NCBI GenBank assembly: GCA_035620555.1
Contig: DASPGQ010000558.1
Span: 1 to 39,920, forward strand
DNA: 39,920 nucleotides
DNA from: Vicinamibacteria bacterium
Lineage (GTDB): Bacteria; Acidobacteriota; Vicinamibacteria; Marinacidobacterales; SMYC01
Reading direction: 5' to 3'
Positions within the stretch are counted from its first letter, which is position 1. Each line of letters starts with the position of its first letter. Shown here piece after piece: positions 25,020 through 33,407 of this stretch. The position numbers and the translations under genes are program-made. The notes beneath the pieces are model-generated. The model saw nothing but the letters and a program-made list of their open reading frames with translations. It was not told the DNA's origin and searched no databases.

Positions 25020-25604
25020 CTAGCGCAGGCGGGCGCAGGGGGCGTGACGGAAACAGCTCACCACATGGTCGTTCACCAGGCCCGTGGCCTGCATGTGGGC
25101 ATAGATGATGGTGCTGCCGACGAATGTGAATCCGCGCGCTTTCAGGTCTCGGCTGAGAACGTCGGATTCCTTCGTTTTCGCCGGAATGTCCTTCATCGTT
25201 CGACGGCGGTTGACCTTGGGTTTTCCGCGGACGAAGCGCCACACGTAGGCATCGAAGCTGCCGAACTCTTTTTGAACTTCGAGGAAAGCGCGGGCGTTTT
25301 GAACGGCGCCCCGAATCTTCAGGCGGTTGCGTACGATGCCCGCGTCCTGGAGAAGAGCCGAGATTCGGTCTTCGCCGAACCGAGCGACCTTGCGAGGATC
25401 GAACCGGGCGAATGCCATGCGATAGGCCTCTCTCTTGTTGAGGATCGTGGCCCACGAGAGTCCCGCCTGGGCACCTTCGAGCACGAGAAACTCGAAATGC
25501 CGGCGGTCGTCGTGCACCGGAACGCCCCACTCCCGGTCATGGTAGTCGATGTAGGCCTCGTTCCCCTTCTCGGCCCAGGCACATCGCTTGCGCTCCACCT
25601 TCAT
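25020..25604 (-). CDS. tag: DNA-3-methyladenine glycosylase I
   Basis: A 194-residue base-excision repair enzyme that removes 3-methyladenine from alkylated DNA. KRCAWAEKG and YIDYHDREWGVPVHDDRRHFE at the N-terminus, LEGAQAGLSWATIL, FVGSTIIYAHMQATGLVNDHV and the Cys/His ligands of the family zinc site (Cys near the start; His, Cys, His near the end) are all present. The start ATG 25604 is one base after the egtB stop (TGAGATG), so the two are translationally coupled. It is the last gene of the leu-egtB-tag series. Between its stop and the toxin-antitoxin promoter (24839-25019) I see nothing of note. Confidence 0.93.
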   Translation of the reverse strand: MKVERKRCAWAEKGNEAYIDYHDREWGVPVHDDRRHFEFLVLEGAQAGLSWATILNKREAYRMAFARFDPRKVARFGEDRISALLQDAGIVRNRLKIRGAVQNARAFLEVQKEFGSFDAYVWRFVRGKPKVNRRRTMKDIPAKTKESDVLSRDLKARGFTFVGSTIIYAHMQATGLVNDHVVSCFRHAPCARLR

Positions 25605-25605
25605 C

Positions 25606-26868
25606 TCATTCGGCGTCGCGGGCGAGCCGGATTCCCAGAAACTGCCAGCGAGAGGCCGGGTAGAAGAAATTCCGGTAGCTGGGCCTGATGTGTTTGGCGG
25701 ATGTGGCGAAAGAGCCGCCCCGCGACACCATCTGATTGCACATGAACTTGCCGTTGTATTCTCCGAGAGCGCCATCCGCCGGGCGATAGCCGTGGTAAGG
25801 GAGATAAGCGCTTTGCGTCCACTCCCACAGGTCTCCGTACATTTGTGCCGGACCGTTTCCGTTCTGACCCCGTGGCGGGCCGGCGGGCCGATAACGGCCG
25901 TTCTCCGAGAGATTGCCCTCGATCGGCAGAGAGGAAGCGGCGACCTCCCACTCTGCCTCGCTCGGTAGCCGCATTCCTCGCCAGCGGGCATAAGCCTCCG
26001 CCTCGTAATAGCTGACGTGGCAGACCGGGGCGTTGGGGTCGACCGGTCGCAGTCCGTAGAGACTCATTTGCCACCAGGTGCCCGAGCGGCGCTCCCAGTA
26101 CATGGGCGCTTGCCAGCGCTCGTTCTGCACGACGGCCCATCCGTCGCTGAGCCATAGGTCGGACCGCTGGTATCCTCCGCTGGACATGAACTCCATGTAC
26201 TCACCGGCGGTCACGAGACGAGAAGCCAGCTCGAAGGCGTGTACGAACTGCCGGTGGCGCGGGTACTCGTTGTCGAATGCGAAGCCTTCACCCTCGTGGC
26301 CAATCCAGTAAATGCCCTCGGGATACCCGTGCCACCGCATCGGCTCCGCCGCCGCCACTGGCGGGAGCTCGTCCTCGGCGTAGCGAGGCTTCAGCGGGTT
26401 CGAAGCGTAGACATGAAGGATGTCGGTCATGATCAATTCCTGGTGCTGTTGCTCGTGATGAAGTCCGACGGTCAGGATCCCCGCCTTTCGGTCGAGCTCC
26501 TCGGTCGATGCCGTGTCGAGGAAGCGGCGCACACTGGCGTCCACCGCATGACGGTAGTCGACGACCTCGTCGAGAGAAGGCCTGGAGATGAGACCACGCC
26601 GAACCCGAGGGTGTTGAGCTCCTACCGCGTTGTAGTAAGAGTTGAAGAGGACCTTGTACTCCTCGCGAACGATCCGGTGACCCGAGAAGCCTTCTAGCAG
26701 GAAGGTCTCGAAAAACCAGGTCGTATGACCGAGATGCCACTTGGTTGGACTCGCGTCGGGCATCGATTGAACTTGGGCGTCCTCGGAACGGATGGGGGCG
26801 GCGAGTGCCTCGGTCTCCGAGCGAACTTCTACATACTGGTCCCATGAAGCAACGTCGTGATTGGACAT
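25606..26868 (-). CDS. egtB: EgtB-type sulfoxide synthase (ergothioneine biosynthesis)
   Basis: A 420-residue non-haem iron enzyme. The DinB-like N-terminal half has the iron ligands in KWHLGHTTWFFE and GLHHEQQHQELIMTD (the family HxxxHxE pattern). The C-terminal half is an FGE-sulfatase-type fold (GMRLPSEAEWEVAA, MYGDLWEWTQSAYLPY, SRGGSFATSAKHIRPSYRNFF, FLGIRLARD). EgtB forms the C-S bond between hercynine and cysteine or gamma-glutamylcysteine; acidobacterial members such as that of Chloracidobacterium are known to use cysteine. The methyltransferase EgtD that makes hercynine is not in the window. The gene starts 4 bases after the leuD stop and is followed after one base by tag, so it belongs to the leu transcript. 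A selenoneine-type or other thiol-histidine substrate is an alternative. Confidence 0.9.
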   Translation of the reverse strand: MSNHDVASWDQYVEVRSETEALAAPIRSEDAQVQSMPDASPTKWHLGHTTWFFETFLLEGFSGHRIVREEYKVLFNSYYNAVGAQHPRVRRGLISRPSLDEVVDYRHAVDASVRRFLDTASTEELDRKAGILTVGLHHEQQHQELIMTDILHVYASNPLKPRYAEDELPPVAAAEPMRWHGYPEGIYWIGHEGEGFAFDNEYPRHRQFVHAFELASRLVTAGEYMEFMSSGGYQRSDLWLSDGWAVVQNERWQAPMYWERRSGTWWQMSLYGLRPVDPNAPVCHVSYYEAEAYARWRGMRLPSEAEWEVAASSLPIEGNLSENGRYRPAGPPRGQNGNGPAQMYGDLWEWTQSAYLPYHGYRPADGALGEYNGKFMCNQMVSRGGSFATSAKHIRPSYRNFFYPASRWQFLGIRLARDAE

Positions 26869-26872
26869 TGCG

Positions 26873-27442
26873 TCAGCTTATCTTAAGCGGGGCCAAAGAC
26901 TCGAATGCCGAAACGGCGCTTTCCTGGGCGAGAAGAAAATCGAGCTGATCCTTGCCCTCGAGGAGGCAATGTCTGGCGAAACCATCGAGCGCAAAGCCGA
27001 CCGAGCGCCCCCCGGGGAGTGCGATCGTCTGGCTCTCGAGATCGATCAAAAGCGTCCAACCCGGATTGTCGAGCAGGCTCCGGTGCGTTTCCGCGTCCAC
27101 CTCCACGGGCAAGAGACCGTTCTTCACCGCGTTGCCCTTGAAGATGTCCGCGATCGAGACGCTCACCACCGCCCTGAAACCGAACCCGATGAGCGCCCAC
27201 GGAGCGTGCTCACGCGAGGATCCGCAGCCGAAATTCTCCCCCGCGACGAGAATCTTAGCTCCTCGGGCGTCGTCGCGATTCAGAACGAAACCGGGATCCT
27301 CTCGCCAGTCGGCGAAGAGCTTTTCCCCCAGTCCCTCCTTCGTCGTCACCGTGAGAAACCGAGCGGGAATGATCTGGTCGGTATCGATGTTGTCGATCGG
27401 GAGAACGACCGTGCGGGACTCGAGGATTCGAAACGGCTCCAT
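26873..27442 (-). CDS. leuD: 3-isopropylmalate dehydratase small subunit
   Basis: A 189-residue protein from ATG 27442, two bases after the leuC stop. [18 protein letters not shown] near the N-terminus and [17 protein letters not shown] (about residues 65-81) are the swivelling-domain signatures of LeuD. It pairs with LeuC to isomerise 2-isopropylmalate to 3-isopropylmalate in leucine synthesis. The length is normal for the family. The frame is open further upstream, but only as antisense-like sequence inside leuC. egtB follows after 4 bases. Confidence 0.95.
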   Translation of the reverse strand: MEPFRILESRTVVLPIDNIDTDQIIPARFLTVTTKEGLGEKLFADWREDPGFVLNRDDARGAKILVAGENFGCGSSREHAPWALIGFGFRAVVSVSIADIFKGNAVKNGLLPVEVDAETHRSLLDNPGWTLLIDLESQTIALPGGRSVGFALDGFARHCLLEGKDQLDFLLAQESAVSAFESLAPLKIS

Positions 27443-27444
27443 TC

Positions 27445-28851
27445 TCAGTCCATCATCGGCCGGGGATCGGCGATCGCTCCGGTGACCGCGGTCGCCGCCG
27501 CCGTCAAGGGGCTCGCCAGGATCGTGCGGCCGCCCTTTCCCTGGCGCCCTTCGAAATTGCGATTGCTGGTGCTCACCGCGATCTGTCCCGGAGCAAGCTC
27601 GTCGCCGTTCATCGCGATGCACATCGAACAGCCTGGCTCCCGCCATTCGGCGCCCGCCTCGATGAAGATCTTGTCCAGCCCCTCGTCGACGGCGCGGCGC
27701 TTGACTTCCTGAGAGCCCGGCACGACCAGGGCCCGTACGCCGGGGGCCACCTTTCTGCCCTTCATCACCGAGGCCGCCATCCGGAGATCGCTGAGGCGGG
27801 CGTTGGTGCAGCTCCCGATGAAAACGACGTCGACGGGCTTTCCCACGAGTCGCTCGCCCGCTGAAAGCCCCATATACCGCAGTGACTTATCGACAGCATC
27901 TCGGGGAATGGGCTCGCTCAGGCCGATGGTCATCCCCGGGTTGGTGCCATAGGTGATCATCGGCTCGAGTGCGGAGGCATCGAGCACCATGCTCTTGTCG
28001 TAGACGGCATCCTCGTCGGTTGCGAGACTCTGCCAATCGACGAGCGCCCGCTCCCAGGCTTCACCCCGGGGCACCCGAGGCCGGCCCGCGAGGTACTGGA
28101 ATGTCGTATCGTCCGGCGCGATGAGCCCCGCCCGGGCACCGGCCTCGATGGACATATTGCACACCGTCATGCGGGCCTCCATCGGTAGGGCCTCGATTGC
28201 GCTCCCGGTGTACTCGATGACGTGGCCCAATCCGCCGTCGACACCAACGACGCGGATCACCGCGAGAATCAAATCTTTCGCCGTGACACCCGGGCCGAGC
28301 GTCCCCTCCACCCGCACCTCGAAGGTCTTCGGCTTCTGCTGGAGCAAACACTGGGTAGCAAGCACATGCCCCACTTCGGTCGTACCGATCCCAAAGGCCC
28401 ACGCCCCCAAGGCTCCGTGAGTCGCCGTATGGCTGTCACCACAGACGATAGTCATGCCCGGCTGCGTGAGCCCGAGCTCCGGTCCGATTACATGGACGAT
28501 GCCCTGTCGGTCGTCACCCAGGGGGTACAGCTCGATGCCGAACTCTTCGCAGTTTCGTCTGAGGGCCTCCACCTGCTCTCTCGTTTGCGCGTTCGCGTAG
28601 CGGGGGATGCCACCGTCGAAGAGCGTCGGGGTCGAATGATCCATGGTGGCAACGGTGCGCTCGGGCCTCCGCACTTTGATGCCGCGACGCCTGAGCTCCT
28701 GGAAAGCTTGCGGGGAGGTCACCTCGTGGATCAGGTGCAGGTCGATGTAAACCACGGCAGGATGATCGTGGGTCGCCGGAAGGACGACGTGCCGACGCCA
28801 GAGCTTCTCGAAGAGCGTGAAGGCCAGAGGCGCTCCTCTACTAGTGCTCAC
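27445..28851 (-). CDS. leuC: 3-isopropylmalate dehydratase large subunit (start uncertain)
   Basis: An aconitase-family protein that binds a 4Fe-4S cluster through Cys in [14 protein letters not shown] and [29 protein letters not shown] and [32 protein letters not shown] are further LeuC signatures. With LeuD it isomerises isopropylmalate. The N-terminus is odd. Homologues begin MAKTLYEKLFDAHVV; the matching stretch here is [15 protein letters not shown], and its first codon is CTG at 28827. No ATG, GTG or TTG occurs at that point. AGAGGAG precedes the CTG by 5 bases. The nearest standard starts are GTG 28851 (used here) and GTG 28887, both encoded inside repeat copy 2. leuD follows 2 bases after the stop. 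Confidence 0.93.
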   Translation of the reverse strand: MSTSRGAPLAFTLFEKLWRRHVVLPATHDHPAVVYIDLHLIHEVTSPQAFQELRRRGIKVRRPERTVATMDHSTPTLFDGGIPRYANAQTREQVEALRRNCEEFGIELYPLGDDRQGIVHVIGPELGLTQPGMTIVCGDSHTATHGALGAWAFGIGTTEVGHVLATQCLLQQKPKTFEVRVEGTLGPGVTAKDLILAVIRVVGVDGGLGHVIEYTGSAIEALPMEARMTVCNMSIEAGARAGLIAPDDTTFQYLAGRPRVPRGEAWERALVDWQSLATDEDAVYDKSMVLDASALEPMITYGTNPGMTIGLSEPIPRDAVDKSLRYMGLSAGERLVGKPVDVVFIGSCTNARLSDLRMAASVMKGRKVAPGVRALVVPGSQEVKRRAVDEGLDKIFIEAGAEWREPGCSMCIAMNGDELAPGQIAVSTSNRNFEGRQGKGGRTILASPLTAAATAVTGAIADPRPMMD

Positions 28852-28970
28852 TACCGTGGCGGGACCTGTAATCGATCGAGCCGCCACGGCTCGGGCTGAC
28901 TACGGCGCGGCAAGCGCGCCGGGCTCGCTCCGCTCGCGCAGGGTGGGTTAAGTTTTTCATCACCCTGCTA
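28841..28970 (-). repeat. Structured dispersed repeat, copy 2 (between leuA and leuC)
   Basis: About 130 bases, inverted relative to copy 1 at 2018-2149. Read on the minus strand it begins at the leuA stop codon and ends in CACTAG, a few bases before the AGAGGAG in front of leuC. It fills nearly the whole leuA-leuC gap. Dyads seen: CAGGGTG and CACCCTG near its left end, GGCGCG-CTTGC-CGCGCC, and CCGTGGCGG with CCGCCACGG around an 18-base loop. The core 28841-28940 is 93% identical to copy 1 by eye. The stems are identical in the two copies. Confidence 0.85.
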
Positions 28971-30518
28971 CTGCCCGAACACGTCGACGAGCTCTTTCTC
29001 CCCGTCGCGCGCCGCGACCACGCGATTGATGACCCGAAGGAACGCGTCGGCGCTCGCCCTCATGATGTCATTCCCGACGGCGCGACCCTGGTGTCGTTTT
29101 CCCAGCTCTTCAATGTCGACCAAGACCTCGCCGCGCCCGTCGAGACCGGAGGTGAGACCGCGGACCCGATAGTCCATAAGCGCGAGCTCCGTTCCGCTCG
29201 CCCGCCCGATGGCGCGGAAAATGGCCTCGACCGGACCGCTGCCGCAGGCCGCCTCCTTGACCGAACGGCCCGAGCTGTGCTTGAGGCAGATGGTAGCGGT
29301 GGACCCCGACTCCGTGCCCGAGCTCAGATGGAGATCGACGAGCTCCCAGGTGTCGGAGCAGGGTGAGCTCGCCCCGCTCATGAGCGCGCGAAGATCCTCG
29401 TCCACGACTTCTTTCTGCGCGTCGGCGAGCTCCTTGAACGCGACGAAGATCCGATCGAGCTCCCGGTTGTCGATCCGATAACCGAGCTCCTCGAGACGTT
29501 TGCGCAGCGCGTGTCGACCGCTGTGTTTGCCGAGCACCAGGGAGTTGGTCGAAAGTCCGACGTCCTCGGGCTTCATGATCTCGTAGGTCGCTCGGTTCTG
29601 GATGACCCCGTGCTGATGAATGCCGGCTTCGTGCGCGAAAGCGTTCTGACCCACGATGGCCTTGTTGCGTTGCACCACGAGTCCGGTGATCTGACTCAGG
29701 AGACGACTCGAAGGACAGATCCGTGTCGTGTCGATTCCCGTCGTCAGCCCATAGAGGTCGCGGCGTGTCCGGAGGCTCATGACGACTTCCTCGAGCGAGC
29801 AGTTGCCCGCGCGCTCGCCGATGCCGTTGATGGTGCATTCCACCTGACGAGCGCCGGCCGCGAGCGCCGCGAGACTGTTGGCGACGGCGAGCCCGAGATC
29901 GTTGTGACAGTGCACGCTCAGAACGGCTCGTTCGATGTTCGATACGTGTCGCTTCAGGTACTGGATCCGGTCGGCGAACTCCGAAGGCATCGCGTAGCCG
30001 ACGGTGTCGGGGATGTTGACCGTGGTGGCACCGGCTTCAATGGCTTTCTCGACGACTTCGGCAAGGAAATCGAGCTCGGTTCGAGACGCATCCTCGGGGG
30101 AGAACTCGACATCGTCACAGAGCTCACGCGCCATCTGCACACTCTCCGCGGCTCGGCGCACGATCTCTTCCTTTGCCATAGCCAGCTTGAACTCGCGGTG
30201 GATCGCGCTCGTGGCGAGAAAGACGTGGATGCGAGCCCGAGGGGCTTCTTTCAGCGCTTCCCAGGCCCGATGGATGTCATTCGTCTGGCATCGTGCCAGT
30301 CCGGCGATGATGGGCCCCTCGACGAGTCGTGCGACCTCACGCACCGCCTCGAAATCCCCGTTCGAGGCGATGGGAAAGCCAGCTTCGATGACGTCCACCC
30401 CGAGCTCGGCAAGAGCGCGTGCCATCTTGAGCTTGCCGTTGAGGTCCATGCTCGCGCCCGGGGACTGCTCACCGTCTCGGAGCGTCGTATCGAAAATCAC
30501 CACATGATTTCGATCCAT
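28968..30518 (-). CDS. leuA: 2-isopropylmalate synthase
   Basis: A 516-residue enzyme that condenses acetyl-CoA with 2-oxoisovalerate, the first committed step to leucine. The TIM barrel has FDTTLRDGEQSPGASM near residue 10, VEFSPEDASRTE, SVHCHNDLGLAVANSLAA (metal ligands) and NGIGERAGNCSLEEVVM. The C-terminal part holds the LeuA regulatory dimer domain, with GRASGTELALMDYRV and GRAVGNDIMRASADAFLRVIN, so feedback inhibition by leucine is expected. The start is ATG 30518, with GAGGTG 7 bases upstream. A TTG six codons earlier is less likely. It heads the leu-egtB-tag operon. Repeat copy 2 begins at its stop codon. Confidence 0.96.
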   Translation of the reverse strand: MDRNHVVIFDTTLRDGEQSPGASMDLNGKLKMARALAELGVDVIEAGFPIASNGDFEAVREVARLVEGPIIAGLARCQTNDIHRAWEALKEAPRARIHVFLATSAIHREFKLAMAKEEIVRRAAESVQMARELCDDVEFSPEDASRTELDFLAEVVEKAIEAGATTVNIPDTVGYAMPSEFADRIQYLKRHVSNIERAVLSVHCHNDLGLAVANSLAALAAGARQVECTINGIGERAGNCSLEEVVMSLRTRRDLYGLTTGIDTTRICPSSRLLSQITGLVVQRNKAIVGQNAFAHEAGIHQHGVIQNRATYEIMKPEDVGLSTNSLVLGKHSGRHALRKRLEELGYRIDNRELDRIFVAFKELADAQKEVVDEDLRALMSGASSPCSDTWELVDLHLSSGTESGSTATICLKHSSGRSVKEAACGSGPVEAIFRAIGRASGTELALMDYRVRGLTSGLDGRGEVLVDIEELGKRHQGRAVGNDIMRASADAFLRVINRVVAARDGEKELVDVFGQ

Positions 30519-30564
30519 TGCGGCACCTCGCTTCAAACGTTTAGAAACATGCCTCTTAGTTCAC

Positions 30565-30582
30565 TTACCGACCGATAGGTAA
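30565..30582. promoter_or_regulatory. Palindromic operator candidate upstream of leuA
   Basis: TTACC-GACCGATA-GGTAA, with outer flanks TTAGTT and (A)ACTAA that extend the symmetry apart from a 4-base insertion. It lies next to, and just overlaps, the predicted leuA -10 box. Its ACCGACCG-type core resembles sites bound by TetR-family repressors. The regulator is not encoded nearby. Confidence 0.5.
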
Positions 30583-30609
30583 ACTAACGCAAGCTCCTGC
30601 GGTTGTCAA
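30581..30609 (-). promoter_or_regulatory. Predicted leuA operon promoter
   Basis: On the minus strand TTGACA (30609-30604), a 17-base spacer and TAGTTT (30586-30581). Transcription would begin about 55 bases before the leuA ATG, within the palindrome described separately. The leader is too short for a T-box or a leader-peptide attenuator. Confidence 0.55.
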
Positions 30610-30632
30610 CCCGGATTGGCTTGCCCAATACT
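30603..30632 (+). promoter_or_regulatory. Predicted promoter of the BadF-type kinase gene
   Basis: TTGTCA (30603-30608), an 18-base spacer and AATACT (30627-30632). The -35 hexamer overlaps that of leuA on the other strand. Transcription would start about 30639, almost at ATG 30641, so the mRNA would be leaderless. Confidence 0.4.
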
Positions 30633-30640
30633 GCATTTTG

Positions 30641-31558
30641 ATGCCAGTCCTCGGGATCGACGCCGGAGCCACCAAAACCGAATGCTGGTTTGCCGACGAC
30701 GAAGGGGCTCTGCTCAATCGGGCTCGGGGACCCGGCGTTAACTTCCAGCTCATCGAGGAGGACGAGATCGAGTTCACCCTGGACGCCCTCATCCGTCAAA
30801 CCGTCGGCGCGCGCCCCCTCCCGGTGGATTGCGTTTGCGTCGGTATGGCGGGTGCGGGACGAGAGCGAGATTTCACCGCCATGCGGACCATCTTCGATCG
30901 ACTGCGACTCGCGCGGGAGGTCGTCGTGACCCATGATGCACGCATCGCTCTCGTCGCCGGAGCGGGTAAGGCGCTGGGCCTCGTCCTGATCGTGGGAACG
31001 GGCGCCGCAGCTTATGGTGTGAACGCGCGCGGTGCGACGGCTCGCGCGGGAGGATGGGGTCCTTTGCTCGGCGACGAGGGGAGCGCCTATTGGATGGGGG
31101 TCAGTACGCTGCGGGCCGTCATGCGCGCCTACGACGGCCGAGCACAACCCACGCTTCTGGAAGATCTGGTGCTGTCACAGCTCGGCTTGAGCCACGTCGA
31201 GGCGATCGTGCACCGCGTCTACCGGGAGATGAGGCGCGATGAGATCGCGGCGCTTGCCCCACTGGTTCAGCGGGCCGCGGATCTCGGTGACGCCGGCGCG
31301 CAAAGCATCGTCGATCAAGCCGTGCATGAGTTCGTTCGGGCCGCCGAATCGGTGATTGGCAAGCTCGATCTAGCGGGTGAGAATTTTCGTCTGGTTCTCT
31401 CCGGCGGGCTCTGGAAAGCGGTGCCGGTCCTGCAGCAGGATTTCGAGAAACTGATCAAGAAAGTGGCTCCCTGGGCCCAAGTGGCGGCGCTCGCGGTGGA
31501 GCCCGCTCACGGCGCGATCCGTCTCGCGCTCGATCATCTGAGGAGGAAGGAGCGCTGA
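30641..31558 (+). CDS. BadF/BadG-type N-acetylglucosamine/N-acetylmuramic acid kinase
   Basis: A 305-residue ASKHA-fold sugar kinase. The phosphate-binding loop is GIDAGATKTECWFAD at residues 5-19. VGMAGAGRE, VVVTHDARIAL, LIVGTGAAAYGV (adenosine-site loop), GGWGPLLGDEGSAYWMG and LSGGLWKA follow in the order expected for NAGK/MurK kinases. These enzymes phosphorylate GlcNAc or MurNAc at C6. MurQ is encoded tail to tail 11 bases away, and NamZ 5 kb away, which favours MurNAc as a substrate as in the MurK of Tannerella. ATG 30641 has no ribosome-binding site and lies just downstream of a predicted promoter. A TTG directly before it is a less likely start. Substrate is inferred from context. Confidence 0.88.
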   Translation: MPVLGIDAGATKTECWFADDEGALLNRARGPGVNFQLIEEDEIEFTLDALIRQTVGARPLPVDCVCVGMAGAGRERDFTAMRTIFDRLRLAREVVVTHDARIALVAGAGKALGLVLIVGTGAAAYGVNARGATARAGGWGPLLGDEGSAYWMGVSTLRAVMRAYDGRAQPTLLEDLVLSQLGLSHVEAIVHRVYREMRRDEIAALAPLVQRAADLGDAGAQSIVDQAVHEFVRAAESVIGKLDLAGENFRLVLSGGLWKAVPVLQQDFEKLIKKVAPWAQVAALAVEPAHGAIRLALDHLRRKER

Positions 31559-31569
31559 CGACGAATGAG

Positions 31570-32466
31570 TCACTCGAGTACTGCTCTCAAATCTCCTGAC
31601 TCCCGCGCGAGTCGTGCTCGGGCTTCAGCTGCCGAGACTGCCAATCGACCCATGACCACCGCCGTCTTGACGTTCTGAGCCGCGGCAACCAAAAGCGTCT
31701 CGGCGGTAGCGCGGTCGACTCCCGCGACCGAAGCGATGATCCTGATAGCTCGGTCGCGAAGCTTTCGCGAACCGGGTTTCAGGTCGACCATGTAGGGTCC
31801 GAAAACTTTCCCGACATGAATCATCGCGAGCAGCGTCACCTGGTTGAGCACGAGCTTCGTGGCGGTGCCGGCTTTCATCCGCGTCGAGCCGGCCAGAAGC
31901 TCGGGACCCACCGCGGGCGCGATGACGACGTCAGCCAGACGACGGACGCGGGGCCCGCAGGTCACTAACACCGTTCCTGCGCCGCCGCGGCTCGCGCGAA
32001 CGAGTGCTTCGCGCACGAAAGGCGTGATGCTGCTCGCGGAAATCCCGATCACGAGGTCTTTCGAGCCGAGCCGGTGCCTCCGCAGGGCATGCCACGCGTC
32101 GTCTGCGCGATCCTCGGCTCCCTCCTTCGAGCGAAAGACCGCTTCGCGCCCGCCGGCAACGATCGCGACGATGCGATCCGGGTCGGTTCCGAAAGTGGGC
32201 GGACACTCGGCGGCTTCCAACACCCCGAGACGTCCGCTCGTCCCGGCGCCGACATAGAAGACGCGCCCGTTACGCAGCAACGTCGTCGCGAGTCGCCTTG
32301 CGGCGCGCTCGATCGCCGCGGCTTCGTCGTGAACCGCTTTCACCACGACCCGATCCTCTCGAGCGAGCAGGTCGAGCAGTTTTCGAGGCGGCAGGAGATC
32401 GAGGTTCGTGGCCGCAGGGTGAACCGCTTCCGTGGGAAGTGATTCGAAGAGGTGCCGCTTCGACAT
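31570..32466 (-). CDS. murQ: N-acetylmuramic acid 6-phosphate etherase
   Basis: A 298-residue SIS-fold etherase that splits the lactyl ether of MurNAc-6-phosphate to give GlcNAc-6-phosphate and lactate. Family signatures are FYVGAGTSGRLGVLEAAECPPTF (with a catalytic Glu), AGGREAVFRSKEGAED (second Glu region), DLVIGISASSITPFV, STRMKAGTATKLVLNQVT and HVGKVFGPYMVDL. The ATG overlaps the stop of the pirin gene (TGATG), so the two are translationally coupled. No separate ribosome-binding site is visible. It converges with the kinase gene. Together the two form the cytoplasmic half of MurNAc recycling. Confidence 0.95.
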   Translation of the reverse strand: MSKRHLFESLPTEAVHPAATNLDLLPPRKLLDLLAREDRVVVKAVHDEAAAIERAARRLATTLLRNGRVFYVGAGTSGRLGVLEAAECPPTFGTDPDRIVAIVAGGREAVFRSKEGAEDRADDAWHALRRHRLGSKDLVIGISASSITPFVREALVRASRGGAGTVLVTCGPRVRRLADVVIAPAVGPELLAGSTRMKAGTATKLVLNQVTLLAMIHVGKVFGPYMVDLKPGSRKLRDRAIRIIASVAGVDRATAETLLVAAAQNVKTAVVMGRLAVSAAEARARLARESGDLRAVLE

Positions 32467-33308
32467 CAAGAGAGAAACGTTCCGCCGCGGTAGTCCTCGA
32501 ACGCCCTTTGGATCTCCTCCCGCGTATTCATCACGAACGGTCCGTAGCGTGCGACCGGCTCGCCGAGCGGCTTCGCGGCGACGAGGAGCGCGCGCATCGG
32601 TTGGCCGCTGGCCACGATCTCCACGGTGTCGCTCGAGCCTCGTGAGAGGACGGCGAGCTGCCCCCGTTCGATCCGCTTTCCCCCCACAATCCCTTCCCCT
32701 TCGAAGATGTAAACGAAGGCGTTGTGTGCCTTCGGCACGGGCTGAACGACGCTCGCCTTCGCGGGCACGACGATGTCGAGATAGAGCGGAGACGTCGCGA
32801 TTCCGGTGACCGGGCCCACGACACCCTCTACGACGCCGGCGACTACGCGAATTCGTGATCCATCGACGCGGGTAAGCTCGGGGATGCGCTCAGCGGGGAT
32901 GTCCTGATAACGGGGCGCTGTCATCTTGTCACGTGACGGCAGGTTGACCCACAGCTGGAATCCCCACATCAGACCCTGCTCCTGGAGAGGCATCTCCGAA
33001 TGAATGATGCCGCGGCCCGCGGTCATCCATTGGACGGAGCCCGGGCCGAGCTCGCCTCGAGCGCCGGTATGATCTTCGTGGCGCATACGACCTGCCAGCA
33101 TGTACGTGACCGTCTCGAAACCTCGGTGGGGGTGATCGGGAAATCCGGCGACGTAATCCGCACCGTCCTCGGAATGGAACTCGTCGAGAAGAAGGAACGG
33201 ATCATGGTAGTCGAGGGCCGGTGTTCCCAGGCTTCGGCGGATTCTGACGCCGGCGCCTTCGAGCGCTTCCTGAGCCGTGACGATTTGTTTGACTTCGCGA
33301 TGGGTCAT
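32466..33308 (-). CDS. Pirin-family cupin protein
   Basis: A 280-residue bicupin. The metal ligands of the N-terminal cupin are in GFPDHPHRGFETVTYMLAG (two His) and GRMRHEDHTG with GIIHSEMPLQ (His and Glu), so iron-type metal binding is likely retained. RSLGTPALDYHDPFLLLDEF at the N-terminus and WGFQLWVNLPSRDKM are pirin signatures. The start ATG 33308 has AAAGGA 7 bases upstream; the open frame continues but looks non-coding. Some pirins are quercetinases or redox-sensing regulators; the role here is open. Its stop overlaps the murQ start, an unusual partnership. Confidence 0.9.
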   Translation of the reverse strand: MTHREVKQIVTAQEALEGAGVRIRRSLGTPALDYHDPFLLLDEFHSEDGADYVAGFPDHPHRGFETVTYMLAGRMRHEDHTGARGELGPGSVQWMTAGRGIIHSEMPLQEQGLMWGFQLWVNLPSRDKMTAPRYQDIPAERIPELTRVDGSRIRVVAGVVEGVVGPVTGIATSPLYLDIVVPAKASVVQPVPKAHNAFVYIFEGEGIVGGKRIERGQLAVLSRGSSDTVEIVASGQPMRALLVAAKPLGEPVARYGPFVMNTREEIQRAFEDYRGGTFLS

Positions 33309-33385
33309 CGGTGGATCCTTTGGGAAAATACGCTCCATGTTAGCGTCATCGGGCCGATGTGCGCTAAGATTCGCGGGAAGGGTGC

Positions 33386-33406
33386 ATGAGCGAATAGGAG
33401 GCTCAT
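33386..33406 (+). promoter_or_regulatory. Hairpin holding the ribosome-binding site of the His-rich peptide gene
   Basis: ATGAGC (33386-33391) pairs exactly with GCTCAT (33401-33406). The 9-base loop between them, GAATAGGAG, contains most of the AGGAGG ribosome-binding site of the gene at 33408. Folding of the mRNA could partly block translation. Confidence 0.4.
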
Positions 33407-33407
33407 C

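Noticed and set aside
30519-30640. A T-box riboswitch or leucine leader-peptide attenuator before leuA.
   Set aside because: The predicted leader is only about 55 bases, with no run of Leu codons and no T-box sequence.
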